Positions 52,677-62,999 of a stretch of DNA of 64,000 bases are shown here, piece by piece. The notes below the pieces were generated by a model. That model was not told the origin of the DNA. It searched no databases and worked only from the letters and a program-made list of their open reading frames with translations. Origin of the DNA: Dermacentor variabilis (lineage: Eukaryota > Arthropoda > Arachnida > Ixodida > Ixodidae); the NCBI RefSeq assembly GCF_050947875.1, contig NC_134568.1:211177632-211241631 (forward strand). The letters run 5' to 3'. Positions within the stretch are counted from its first letter, which is position 1, and each line of letters starts with the position of its first letter. The position numbers and the translations under genes are program-made.

Positions 52677-52868
52677 TAACACAAGGCCTCTTTACTCCGA
52701 TCCATGATGTCACACTACCTGGCCTGAAATTTCCATCGACAAGCCTGGCGTGATGAAAGCGGTGACGTCAAAATCACTGTTGCCTACTCATGAGCATCCC
52801 TATTAGATTCTTGGCACTCAGGCCAGGTAACATGATGTCATGGATCAGAGTGAATAGGCCTTGTGCTA
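52677..52868. mobile_element. ~190-bp MITE with ~50-bp inverted ends
   Basis: Left end ACACAAGGCCTCTTTACTCC and right end pairing GGATCAGAGTGAATAGGCC form inverted arms of about 50 bp (including GATCCATGA.GTCA and ACCTGGCCTGA) with few mismatches around a non-coding core of about 90 bp. Confidence 0.82.
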
Positions 52869-53715
52869 TCTAGGTGGTATTCGATTAGCTGTGCCAGTAG
52901 CGACGTCGTTGCTCTCCGTCCCAGCCGAGCGCACATGCAGCAGTTTATCTCCAGCTTCGAAATGGGTAGGCAACGCTTCATACCTACTCTTTAGGAGCAG
53001 GCAGCTTTCAATCAGTAATGCCGCAAGCAGAACCGGGAACGAGCTCGTCTACACCGTGCCGATGCTACAGTCCGGGCACAAGATCAGGCTCATGCAGCCG
53101 AGCGCAACCAGCAACTGCGTACCGAGGATGCGGCAGCCTATCAAGCCATTGTTTAATGAACTGTCAGAATTAACCCAGTGATAAACACCGGGGCTGCACG
53201 TTTCAGCTTCGCTGGTTAACCATCAGCACAGAGTGCTTGGATGGTGATTTTTTTTTTGGTAACGTTACTCCAAAGGTATAAGTTTTGTTGTAGAGTCGGA
53301 AGAAGTGACACCTGATTTTGCAGGTCACCTCACACACAGCACATAAATTGTTATTTCTCTATTTACACTTCTGCTATGTACTTCAATTTCTTCTGGCTCA
53401 TGAGAAACAGCACCTTCTTAACCCTTTACCTCCCAAATTATTTTTGAAATGATCTTCCCAAAATAGTTTATATTAAATGCTTGATGGGATAGGCACATTA
53501 AATAAATACCGAGGATGCATCCAGAGCAATATATTTAGAGATAAATTTTTTTTAATGCTAAAGAAAGTAAGCTTCACAGTGTTGTTTCAAGTTTGCTTTT
53601 TCAGCCCTAAAATAAAAAGCAAACATCGAAAATACGACTTCCCTGCCATTCGAAAGTTCTGACTTAGCCAAGTAACACATGGGATCAGATCTAGTCATGC
53701 AGGAAGGCCCAACTT
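52869..53715. other. Spacer with a basic, repeat-like frame
   Basis: Around 53030-53155 one plus-strand frame reads CRKQNRERARLHRADATVR ... and ends AAAYQAIV-stop. It resembles the Arg/Ala-rich repeats of some arthropod multi-copy proteins, but ends and splice sites are not clear, so no gene is called. T run at 53250-53258. Confidence 0.3.
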
Positions 53716-53895
53716 ACTGCCATGCTCGAGAATGCAACTTAAGTTGAAGGCCATGCTTGACTTGATCTGAGTGACGCCCAACATGAACATGCCCAGGACC
53801 CTCAATGCGAAAACTCCGGTGTGCTCAAGTCGGGAGTCATTTAAATAAAGTCAAGCATGGGCTCAACTTACGTTGCATTATTGAATATGGGGGTT
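53716..53895. mobile_element. ~180-bp MITE-like hairpin element
   Basis: Arms near 53728-53765 (AATGCAACTTAAGTTGAAGG) and 53845-53882 (CAACTTACGTTGCATT) are imperfect reverse complements, both containing AGTCAAGCATGG or its complement. Non-coding core. Confidence 0.72.
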
Positions 53896-55041
53896 AGTGT
53901 GCCGCCCAATAACATAAATTTTTCTTGTGGCAAACATTAAAGATGCTTCTGCCGAGATTCTGTTTGGTCACCATCTGTGACCAAACAGAACTAGATGTGT
54001 AGATGCACTCAGATTGACTTTGGTGAGATAAATTGGCACTTTTTACCATGGACTAGCCCAGCTCGTCGCCAGTAACTGTGTGCAAAATGTCTGGACATGC
54101 TTAGCTTGTCTATGTGCAGTAAAAGGTCAAGTCACCCACATTTTTCAAGCCCCTCATGTCGTGACAAGCTTGGCTGGACAGTATAGAAGATATAGGTAGT
54201 ACTTCCAATGCTAACTTAAGGGCTAGACAAGTTAGAGTATTTTTAATGCAACTAAAGTATCGTATATTTTAAGATATGATACTGTCATAACATCAACGAC
54301 ATGCAGTCACCACAGGTTAACGATTAACGGGGACTAAAGCCAAACATAAGCAATAACTTTTTTGTTACATCCCATTTCTGATAAACACTGCCAGCAATAT
54401 GAACAATCAACACCACAGTGCCACTTAGAAAGTTTGCACTGTCCAAATACAGCGAACAGTTGGAAATTACTTTTGTGAAAACATAAAAGCCATGGCATTA
54501 CAATTCTAATAGGAGTGTGGTGAACTTTTAGCCGGCCCCCATACTATCTTTATACTATGCAGTGATGGTCCAGCCAGTTTAGGATTTGGAGCAATTTTTG
54601 GAGCAGGAAAAATGTCATTCTGGAGCAGTTTCTGAGCAGAAAAATTGGTCTCATTGGAACACTTGGAGTAGTGCAGCAGTAATCCATAGCTTGGAAAGCT
54701 TGCTACTAATATGTTCGTATGAGTGGCTAACCAGCGATCGGTTCTGAGTTCATGCATATGTGTTTTTGACAGACGTGTTTTTCACAACCGTCTAAGCCAG
54801 CAACTACTGCAACTGCGTATAGAAGCTCGTAGATTGACAGTAAGTTCCGCACTGCATGTGCAAATGTGTCAATCTGCATGCATGAACATGTGTATGCAAT
54901 ACAATATGCTGCCTTCCAGTGGCTAATGGGTCCCATATCTTCGCACATAGGTTCTGCTTGCGTCGCTGTTGCCTTTGTTGGTGTTGGGTATAGGAATTGT
55001 TTCGATTGCAGTTGATGAGCCGGATGAGCCTTGTACCAAGA
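53896..55041. other. Spacer, no gene seen
   Basis: No supported exon or element. Confidence 0.35.
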
Positions 55042-55098
55042 CAGGCGTGCCTCATAATCAGATTGCGGTTTCGTCATGTAAAAACTCCAGAATTAAAC
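55042..55098 (+). mobile_element. Ruka-like SINE fragment (3' end only)
   Basis: GTGCCTCATAATCAGATTGC followed by GGTTTCGTCATGTAAAAAC matches the 3' end of the SINE family, this time on the plus strand; the tRNA-like head is missing. Confidence 0.7.
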
Positions 55099-55259
55099 TT
55101 TCTTTTGTCCCAAAACCAACTGAGCGCCCTGTTAAGGCTGTATGCAATGCATTGACCTTAGCCGAGTATTTACCAAATATGCAAAAAATAGAGTAGTAGA
55201 CAATCAAGTTGTGAAGTTAGTTATTTGAATGTTCACAAATAGATTCACATAGTTGAGTA

Positions 55260-56060
55260 CAGTCAACATATAATTTTTTTGGAGTCCCCAGGGGCCGCAA
55301 AAATGTCCGAAAAAACTGGTCAGAAGTTAAAAAGAAAAAAGCACTTATGCCTGCCTTTTACTGCCCTTAAGGGCTCAATCACCACAGGCACGTCCGAAAC
55401 AGCTCTGAAAGGCTTGCAGTACACTTACTAGACGTATCGGTGCTCGTAATGTGACAGGAGATGGCGGGTGCATGCGTGTATAATTAAGGAATACATACCG
55501 TGTCTCGTGACAACTGTCCCTTTCCACTCTTGGTATGATTCACCGCAATACTACATGTATGTTTCACCGCATAACACTGCTGTATTGAGACAAAGGTAAC
55601 TTTCAGGAACCGGCATTATGCAATGCGTCGTGCTTTCCGAGCTTTGAAGTAATTGGTGAGGATTACAAAGGCGGAGTTGGTGCCATTGCTAACAGCAGCA
55701 AATTGTTTTAATGAGAAACATGGCACTGAATAGCAAGATGCTTCCCACCAAATGTCGAAGTAGCTAGGCCTAGCTTGGCCGTGGTGGTGGCTACGGTTGC
55801 CATCGGGTCTTGCGTGCGAGAGAGCTTGTTCAAGGCGGCGAGATCATCAAAATAGCGGCGGTGGTGGCTTCGACCAATGCCGTTTCAGGCCTGTGGTTGT
55901 GGGAAAATGTCCAGAAAATCGGGTGGCAAAGGATTTTTGCATTAGATATTCCACACGTTCTTATACATAGACTCTATTGCGTACCGTGGCGGTGCCACGA
56001 AGGCGTCCAAATTATCGGGCATGCCTGAAAAATCGGGTGCCCGGAAAATTGGTTGTTGAC
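55260..56060. mobile_element. Tigger/pogo-like MITE, TA-flanked
   Basis: Starts TA|CAGTCAACATATAATTTT (TA 55258-55259) and ends AATTGGTTGTTGAC|TA (TA 56061-56062); CAGTCAAC and GTTGAC are inverted ends, with further loose pairing inward. The roughly 800-bp core is non-coding. Confidence 0.62.
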
Positions 56061-56260
56061 TATAGTTGTACAACCCTACTGAACGCTTTGCATTGCCATG
56101 AAAATGCGAAAATACCGCACTTTTGTGCAGTTAGCGCAAATGGCACTTGAGTGGGCGTAGCCAGGAGCAGGCAAGTCGAACTGTAGCAAAATGGCACAAA
56201 TGGCGCAGTTGGACCACTGCTGACTATGCCTTCATTCACAGCCATTTGATGTAGTGCATA

Positions 56261-57400
56261 CGAGGGTCTGTCCCAAAAGTCCATAGAGTGAGTCAGCAAA
56301 TAAGCAGGAGAGGGCATAGCAGCACCCTTCTCTCTGCTCAAGAGGATCCGGTTGACCTCAAGTATGAGCCAGACTGCTGTAGGAAATAATAGAATTTTAT
56401 GCCTGCTCTTTTTCTGCAACCCATCTTTAGTATTTGTTGAAATGGAGATTAACAACCAAATGCAACAAATGATCAATATCAAGTTTCTCGTAAAATTGGG
56501 CAAGAATGGTGCAGAAATTCATCAAATGTCGCAAAAGGCCTCTAGAAAGGATGCCCTAAAGGATAGGACTGTCAAGTGGGTCCAGTGTTTTTGGTAAGCC
56601 AGTGAAAACCCCAAGAACAATGCAGAAGATCAAGACACCCATCCACCTTGGGTGAAGATGAAAGCATCGATCATGTGCATTTTCTTGTGCTCAGTTAGCT
56701 TTCTGGTGCTCTTGTGCTTAGAATGATAGCAGATGCACTTGCTTTCAGAAAGGCGTCCATTCACTTGATTTGGACTGAATATTTGGAAATTAAAAGTTTG
56801 CACCAAGATGTTACCGAAACTGCAGACTTCTGAGCAAAATTTGGGACGAAGAGAATGCTGAATTGACTGGAAAACTTTATACAATAGTGATGAATTCTTG
56901 AGGACAGCTGTACCCAGCGACAATTGATTATGAATATGACATCGAGCTGAACAAGGAGCAGAAAAAGATGAGCCAAAGGCAAAAACTGCACAGAACAAAG
57001 CAAAATCCGTCATGTTGACTGTGTTTTTCAACTCTCATGAAATTATGCACATGAATTCGTACCTGAAGGTGCTAATGCACCTTTCTACGTAGCAGTCCTG
57101 AAGCACCCGAGTGATGTGTGTGCCACATGTGACCAAATTTGTCACAAGATAATGGATTCTGCACCACGGTAATGTCCCTGCACACTCTGCATTGATAGTG
57201 TGCAAGTTTTTGGTGCATAATTTATCAGTGCTGGAACACCCTCCCTATTCACTGGATTTAGCCCTCTGCTAATGTTTTTTTTTTTTTTTCCAAATGCAAA
57301 ATGCCACTCTGGAGGTGGCATTTCAGGGATGTGACGTTTCGAAAGGAAACAAACGGCAGTGCTGACGACATAGCTGCTGTGACGCTTAAGTGCTAGGGAC
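56261..57400 (+). pseudogene. Mariner-family transposon relic with transposase remains
   Basis: Begins CGAGGGTCTGTCCCAAAAGT after a TA. Transposase N-terminus from about 56442: MEINNQMQQMINIKFLVKLG then KNGAEIHQM and KDRTVKWVQ, a mariner HTH. Later fragments in shifting frames: HEFVPEGANAPFYVAVLKH (about 57050-57105) and a HPPYSLDLA-like/KCKMPLW block near 57240-57310. Many stops. It is a different family from the two mariner copies with long terminal repeats. No matching right end was found. Confidence 0.72.
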
Positions 57401-57554
57401 CTGGGTCATAAAATTATTACTAACAAATCTATCTTTAATTTCAGTTATTCTTCCAATCTACAAATATGGCCCACCTGCTTAAAAAAGAAGACTAGCTTAC
57501 CATGACGTGTTGTTGAGGAAAAAGAAAGCCCTGTTTTTATCTTATGAAATGCTC

Positions 57555-57670
57555 ACTGAGGTTTTTAGCGCACGAAAAGGGACGAAAGACCGTGGCGAAA
57601 CGAGGACACAGCGCTGTGTCCTCGTTTCGCCACTGTCTCTCGTCCCTTTTCGTGCGCTAAAAACCTCAGT
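57555..57670. repeat. 116-bp palindrome, 58-bp arms without spacer
   Basis: Left arm starts ACTGAGGTTTTTAGCGCACG; the right arm is its reverse complement with two mismatches, centred on GCGC at 57611-57614. Likely a foldback MITE or the head-to-head fusion of two copies of one terminal repeat. Confidence 0.93.
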
Positions 57671-58164
57671 TATGGAATACCAACACGCCCTATCCTACGC
57701 TCTTTCATGAAATGCTCACCTTTGCCCATGAAAGTGCTGAAAATGACCCACTTTGCCGTTCACCGTTCTAAAATTGCATATCAGAACCAAGCGATATTCT
57801 CGTTTGAAAGCGCATCTTTTCTGGCTTGCTTCCTTTCTCGGAATGCTCACTCTCCTGCCAAATTTTTTGCATCCAGGAGAATAAAATGTTTTTCTCACAT
57901 GGCAATCAGCTTTTCCTACTTTTCTAAAATAACTCTTTGGCCATCAGCAACATTCCAAGAGGTGTATTTACTGTCCTAATCATTCAATTTAAACTTCCTT
58001 TTTTTAACTTGACAGCTAGGCTTCCGAGGATGCAGTAAGGAGTACATGCCATATTACCACACCTTGAGAAACATGTTGAAAATTTGTGGAATTAAAAAAA
58101 AAATTGATGTGCAAAGTAACAACTTCAAACTTTCGTATCGTTGGATGGAGTAGAGGTATAAACA

Positions 58165-59505
58165 TACCTCTACTACTAAAAATAATACCAGTTCACAAAT
58201 CTGGAGATGTTTATACACCTGACAACTATCGGCCCATATCTTTAACCTGCATATGTTGCAAAATGCTCAAGCACATAATCACTTCCCACGTGTACCGCCA
58301 CCTAGAAGCTCACAATTTCTTTTTTTCTAATCAGCATAGTTTTAGGAAGGGATTTTCTTGTGACACGCAATTGTTCGAACTAACGACTGACTTGCACTTT
58401 AACATGGACTGCAACCTTCAAACTGACTGTATCTTTCTTGACTTTTCTAAAGCTTTTGACCAAGCGCCCCATTGTCGCCTAATTTCTAAATTATCTGCCC
58501 TACGACTTGACTCTTTAACATTATCCTGGATTCGTAATTTTCTTTCTTTTCGAGAACAGTTTACTGTTGTTAACAATTTCTCTTCCCCGCCTTCTGTTAG
58601 CTCTGGTGTGCCACAAGGCAGCGTCCTCGGCCCCTTACTCTTCTTAATCTACATTAACGACTTACCCACCCAGATTACTTCCTGCATGCGCCTTTTTGGC
58701 GATGACTGCATAATCTACCGTCCTATTCACACGACTGACGATCACTTGAAACTTCAAGCAGGTCTTAACCTTATCGCTAACTGGTGTAACAAATGGCTCA
58801 TGACACTAAACTTTACAAAGTGCGAGGTGATGTGCTTTAGCCGAAAATGTGTAAATTCTAAATATTCGTATCATCTTAATAACACTATGCTTTCCCACAC
58901 TTCATCATATAAGTACCTTGGTGTTGTTCTTACAGAGAATCTTTCATGGGCCCCACACATCACTTCTACTTGCGCCAAAGCATCACGTTCTCTTGGCTAT
59001 CTACGACGCAATTTGCGAAATGCCCCGCCAAACATCCGAAAACTCGCTTTCCAAACATTAATTTTGCCACAGTTAGAATTCGCCTCACCAATTTGGTCCC
59101 CTCATCAAAATTACCTAATAAATATGACGGAAATGATACAAAACAGAGCAGCCCGGTTCATATCCCGTAACTACAGTATAAACTCGAGCATTACACAAAT
59201 TAAACTAGACCTACTGTTGCCGCCATTAAGATATCCGCCGCAACATCGCTCTTCTGTGCCTATTCCACAAATATATTTACACTAATAAACGACCCCGGTT
59301 GCAACTACAAATACCCCACTCTTTTTCACGCAGATTACATAATCAGTTCAGTTTCATGCGCATATACGGTAAAACAAATGCATTTAATTTATCGGCACTA
59401 CCACGTGCCATCCGTCTCTGGAATAACAAAGCCTCCATATCTAATCCCGACACGTTCCGCTCTCAGTTACTCATGCTTTTCCCATTTAATACCGTTCACG
59501 AGTGA
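58165..59505 (+). pseudogene. CR1/L2-like reverse transcriptase, one frameshift
   Basis: RT motifs in order: IIPVHKSGD and DNYRPISLTCI (58185-58255), FRKGFSCDTQL, IFLDFSKAFDQAPH (motif A, near 58435), SSGVPQGSVLGPLLFLIYIN (near 58600), MRLFGDDCIIY (catalytic box near 58690, Gly instead of the usual Ala before DD), NWCNKWLMTLN and YKYLGVVL. One extra C near 59233 shifts the frame; the C-terminal part continues in the new register as RLHNQFSFMRIYGKTNAFN and ends at 59505 (...FNTVHE-stop). Otherwise open, so the insertion is fairly young. Confidence 0.87.
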
Positions 59506-59790
59506 CCAATCTAGTGTATGTTATCGTGCATTTTTGCCATGTTGTATATCGTTTTCATAAACGCTATTCCTTTGCTCTGTTAACAGTAACAAGTGTTCGT
59601 GTGCCTTCAGATATTGCTTTGTATTCCTAGTGCCTTCAATATTGTGTAACACGGTAATCTTTTTATAGCACTGTTCCTGTTGGAAATTTGTACTTTTTAT
59701 ACCTTTTACTGTTTAATATGCCCCCCTTACTTTATGCCCTGCCATAGGGCCTGTAAGGTTCTTTTGAATAAATAAATAAAAAAATAATGC
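58165..59790 (+). mobile_element. CR1/L2-like LINE, 5' truncated
   Basis: The 3' end is GGGCCTGTAAGGTTC then GAATAAATAAATAAA (59752-59784), a short repeat tail typical of CR1/L2-type elements. The 5' end is truncated inside the RT domain. A 9-bp inverted repeat (GTAGAGGTA..TACCTCTAC, 58151-58174) sits at the truncation point. Confidence 0.85.
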
Positions 59791-60728
59791 TTATAGCACC
59801 TACTCTGGTATTCAGGAATTATTTATTCACAGAACTATTAGCTTGCTTACTGTAAAACACTTTTTGCCAATCATCCCAAAAATTTGGAACAGATAAAACT
59901 GTATAAAATTCTTTCTTCGTTGTGTAGAGAAAAACTAGCTGAATATTTACAACTAGTACATTAAATTACTTATTTGTGAATTTAATTCCTCTATAGCAAT
60001 AGCAAACAAAACTTTGCTTGAGGCATAGCTCACCCTTAACCGAAGAGGTGGAACCAGTGTATTGTGTCTAATGGTAAGTATTTTGTAGGTGACCACATTG
60101 CTGTGCGTGCAAGTTTGTGAAATGAAAATTTTCAGAGTGCAGCTCTTAGGCACCCTGCGGCGAGCATCGGCGCCACTTGCAACCTAGCGAACAAGCACAC
60201 CAAAAGAACACAGGGAATATGGCGGGGGATGAGAAAAGCGGCGAGAGCAGGCGTGAGGAGAAAAGTGGAGAGGAGGGTGCAGTGGAACTATGAGGTAGAA
60301 AGCGGACGAGTGGATGGCAAAATGGTGAGGAGGAAAGCTGAGTGCTGGCGGAGACCAGGCATGCGGCCAGTGCAGAAACAAAGCATTGACGTGGGCTTTG
60401 GACCCATTTCACCGCCGCCGCTAGAGAATGCGCTCTGTGCAAACTGGTGCAAATGCTTCGTCTGCTGCTGCTGCTAAATGGCGGCGGCTCAGCACCGCCA
60501 CCATTTTTCAGAATGAAATTCTTTGCCACAATATATCGTGTTTGCCACAATATATCGTGAATTCAGAACACCTAAACAGCTGTGCTCAAAATTCGCATTA
60601 GGGTGTATCGTAGTCGGTAAAAATTTTCTTAACTCTTTCTTACCATGGGGAATTTGACTTTTTTTATGTATGTTTGAGTAAGAATTTTTTGTGCAACAGC
60701 TACTAGGTCTACACTGTCATGCAGTATA
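59791..60728. other. Spacer, no gene seen
   Basis: A GC-richer patch at 60150-60490 has short frames on both strands, none recognised. GCCACAATATATCGTG is repeated twice in tandem near 60525-60560. Confidence 0.4.
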
Positions 60729-61255
60729 CAGTAAAACCTTGTTAATTCGGAAAATCAGATCATTCGGACTTGTCCTTTGGTCCTGGCACAATTATGTATT
60801 ATCTAATGTAACAAAACTCGTTAATTCGGAAGTACTTGGCTGCACATCGGTTAATTTGCACAACTTTCGGAGCTCGGCAAGTGCTGGAGCGTCGCTAATG
60901 TGCGATGCAAAAGAGCAGAAATGGTGTTAGCACATCGCCCCCCGTGCTGTCGCTTTCCGTGTCGCCCTCATCACTGTCGCTAGTCGACACTTCAGCAACA
61001 ACAGAGGCAACAATGGCAAAAAGTTGAGCCTTGTAGCCGACATCCGACATAGCCATGCATTTTCTCCTCAACTCATTCACCGAGTTATCGGGGCTAAGCT
61101 CTGCCTTCACTGGCTCTGCGTCATGATGGCACGTCCAGCTTCTCCAACCGTTCCACCAGTTGCTTGGCAGTCGACGCCAAGCGACAGCTATCAAAGCAGT
61201 GTGCTTTGTGAGCATTCTGTCGCAGCACCAAATGTGCCTGGTATTCCGGTAACCA
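60729..61255 (-). mobile_element. Tigger-like transposon fragment, one end only
   Basis: Begins TA|CAGTAAAACCTTGTTAATTC at 60729, a Tigger-type end. On the minus strand the acidic stretch EVSTSDSDEGDTESD and upstream MSDVGYKAQLFAIV resemble the C-terminal part of CENP-B/Tigger transposases. It is cut off at about 61255, where the Penelope-like fragment begins. Confidence 0.65.
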
Positions 61256-61853
61256 GGCAAAACGAGAACAAGGTGAAAGCAGAATCCAACGTTTCGACAA
61301 GTGGACTTGTCCTCTTCAAGGCAACATATGCTTTCCTTGCCACAGTATATATAGGTGGGATTCTTCTAAAGGGGAGAGGGTGTAAGGTGGGTGGGTGTGG
61401 AAACGAGTGAAGGTGTGTTAACGGCGAGGGTGTCAATTGAGAATAAAGGAGTGCTGTGCACAAGGCCACGGACACGGCCGTCTGTCAATCACGTGTTAAT
61501 GCCAATGTGTCAGCCGGCGTGTCAACGGCATACACAGCAGCCCTCTATTACCTGTTTTACTGGTGGTCGTGACTATTGAGTCTCTGAAAGATACTAGAAG
61601 GAGCAGCAGAAACCGGTGCTCGCGGAAAAGAAAAAAGAAAAGAAAGAAGGAAATATTGAAATGGTATAAATAAGTAGAGAAAAGGACGAAAGAAGAAAAA
61701 AGAAAAGAAAAAAAGACGCTAAGAAACCAAACTAAGTGTTGTTGTTTATAGCTTGAAATGTAGCATAGTGAATAGATTCTAAAGTTCTCTTTAAACGTTT
61801 ATGCCCAATGGTTGCAATGTCTTGAACTTACGGATAAGGTATGATTCTCTATA

Positions 61854-62679
61854 CAGTGGAACCCCGTTCATACGTTTTTCACCGGACCGGGGAAAAAAAA
61901 CGTAACAGCCGTGAAAACGCAACAGTGAGGAAAGCTTCGAAAATGAATGAAAGAAAGTGCAGCTTCAACTATAGACAATTTATTTCCACAGAGTGCGCTT
62001 AGGACCTAAAAAAAAGTCCAGAATTGTGGCTTGCCGTTTCTTTTGCTCGCTAGAAATCAGCACACGTTTCTCAATAGCCTGGAAGGCCGCATTGCTGTCA
62101 GCGTCGCTGTGAGGTGCGACGTACCTGCGGAGGAGGTCCAGAGCCGCAACGGCTTTTCGAAAGCTACGATTTGGCAACTCCCCGGCATCATGCGGCTCGT
62201 GCATCGCAGTCTGCGACTTCACTCGCGACCGAGATCCCAACGATCTCGGCGATGCTCTGACACTCTGACGTCCCGACAACAACGTCCACGGCGACGTAGT
62301 CGTCGTATGTGACCGCCATTTTGGCTTTTGGCGAGTTTTGGCCGGGCTTGGCTATGGAGCTGGCTGCAAGAAGCCGCACGCCAATTCGATGGCGGCCTCT
62401 CGAACTGGCGTGCGGCTTCTTGCAGCCAGTTCCATAGCCAAGCCCGGCCAAAACTCGTCAAAAGCCAAAATGGCGGTTGGAGCGCGTTGCCTACTTTAGC
62501 CCAGGCGGGTTCGGGGGGCTAAGTTGCGACGTATCATGCAGGAACGTTTTCACAGCTACGACGTAACAGCGGGGTTCCTTATACATTGGATCCTATGGAA
62601 GCTATGCCGGGACCGGATGAAAACGACGTAGCAGCCGGGAAAACGCAGCAGTGAGGAACGTAACAGCGGGGTTCTACTG
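61854..62679 (-). mobile_element. Tigger-like MITE inserted in the Penelope-like frame
   Basis: Ends CAGTGGAACCCCGTTCATAC and GTAACAGCGGGGTTCTACTG are inverted repeats; TA at 61852-61853 and 62680-62681. On the minus strand the tail ...KRQATILDFFLGPKRTLWK-stop (61983-62040) matches the C-terminal end of Tigger transposases. Near the right end a second GTAACAGCGGGGTTCC (62564-62579) duplicates terminal sequence. Confidence 0.85.
62313..62476. repeat. 164-bp foldback inside the Tigger-like MITE
   Basis: CCGCCATTTTGGCTTTTGGC at the left and its complement at the right form about 72-bp arms with a roughly 20-bp loop and few mismatches. It may be a separate foldback insertion within the MITE. Confidence 0.9.
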
Positions 62680-62999
62680 TATTTTATTTCTCGTTCAGAA
62701 CGGAAATTTGATTGTAAGATGTAGAGTTTAAGTTCATCAAAGTTATGGCCTGATTGGTTGAAATGCTCAGCGACAGCTTTGGGAAGCTTTTTAGCTGTGT
62801 CCATGCAATGTCCTGCTTTCCCTTGTCCTGCTTTCACCTTGTTCTTGTTTTGCTCATCGTCTTGAATTCCCATCTCCTGCCTTGCCCGTGTTTTCATTGT
62901 TGAGGGCTTTCGTTATCGCGGGGTTTGACTGAATACACAAGAAAGTTTGCGGGCACTCTCTTGTGTATATTAAATTTTCACATAAAGCGTTGTGATAGA

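Larger units (their letters stand above)
61791..62804 (-). pseudogene. GIY-YIG endonuclease C-terminus of a Penelope-like element, split by a MITE
   Basis: Part one (62804-62682, minus): AVAEHFNQSGHNFDEL then SNFRSEREIKY, the end of the GIY-YIG domain in Penelope-like elements (HFN..H, conserved ERE). Part two (61853-61791): RESYLIRKFKTLQPLGINV-stop. If the MITE and one TA are removed the frame runs through without change. The RT domain is outside the fragment. Confidence 0.78.
61259..62851 (-). mobile_element. Penelope-like retroelement fragment, 3' part
   Basis: Reading the minus strand: GIY-YIG endonuclease C-terminus (separate entry), about 450 bp of 3' UTR, then GGACAAGTCCACTTGTCGAA and ACGTTGG (around 61295-61315), a stem word I associate with tick Penelope-like elements. 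The fragment is bounded by a 24-bp inverted pair (61259-61282 and 62828-62851, one mismatch). A Tigger-type MITE interrupts it at 61854-62679. Confidence 0.72.

Noticed and set aside
62905..62937. Isolated Tigger-type end on the minus strand (CAGTCAAACCCCGCGAT)
   Set aside because: Looks like a terminal repeat, but no partner end or body could be assigned, so not listed as an element.
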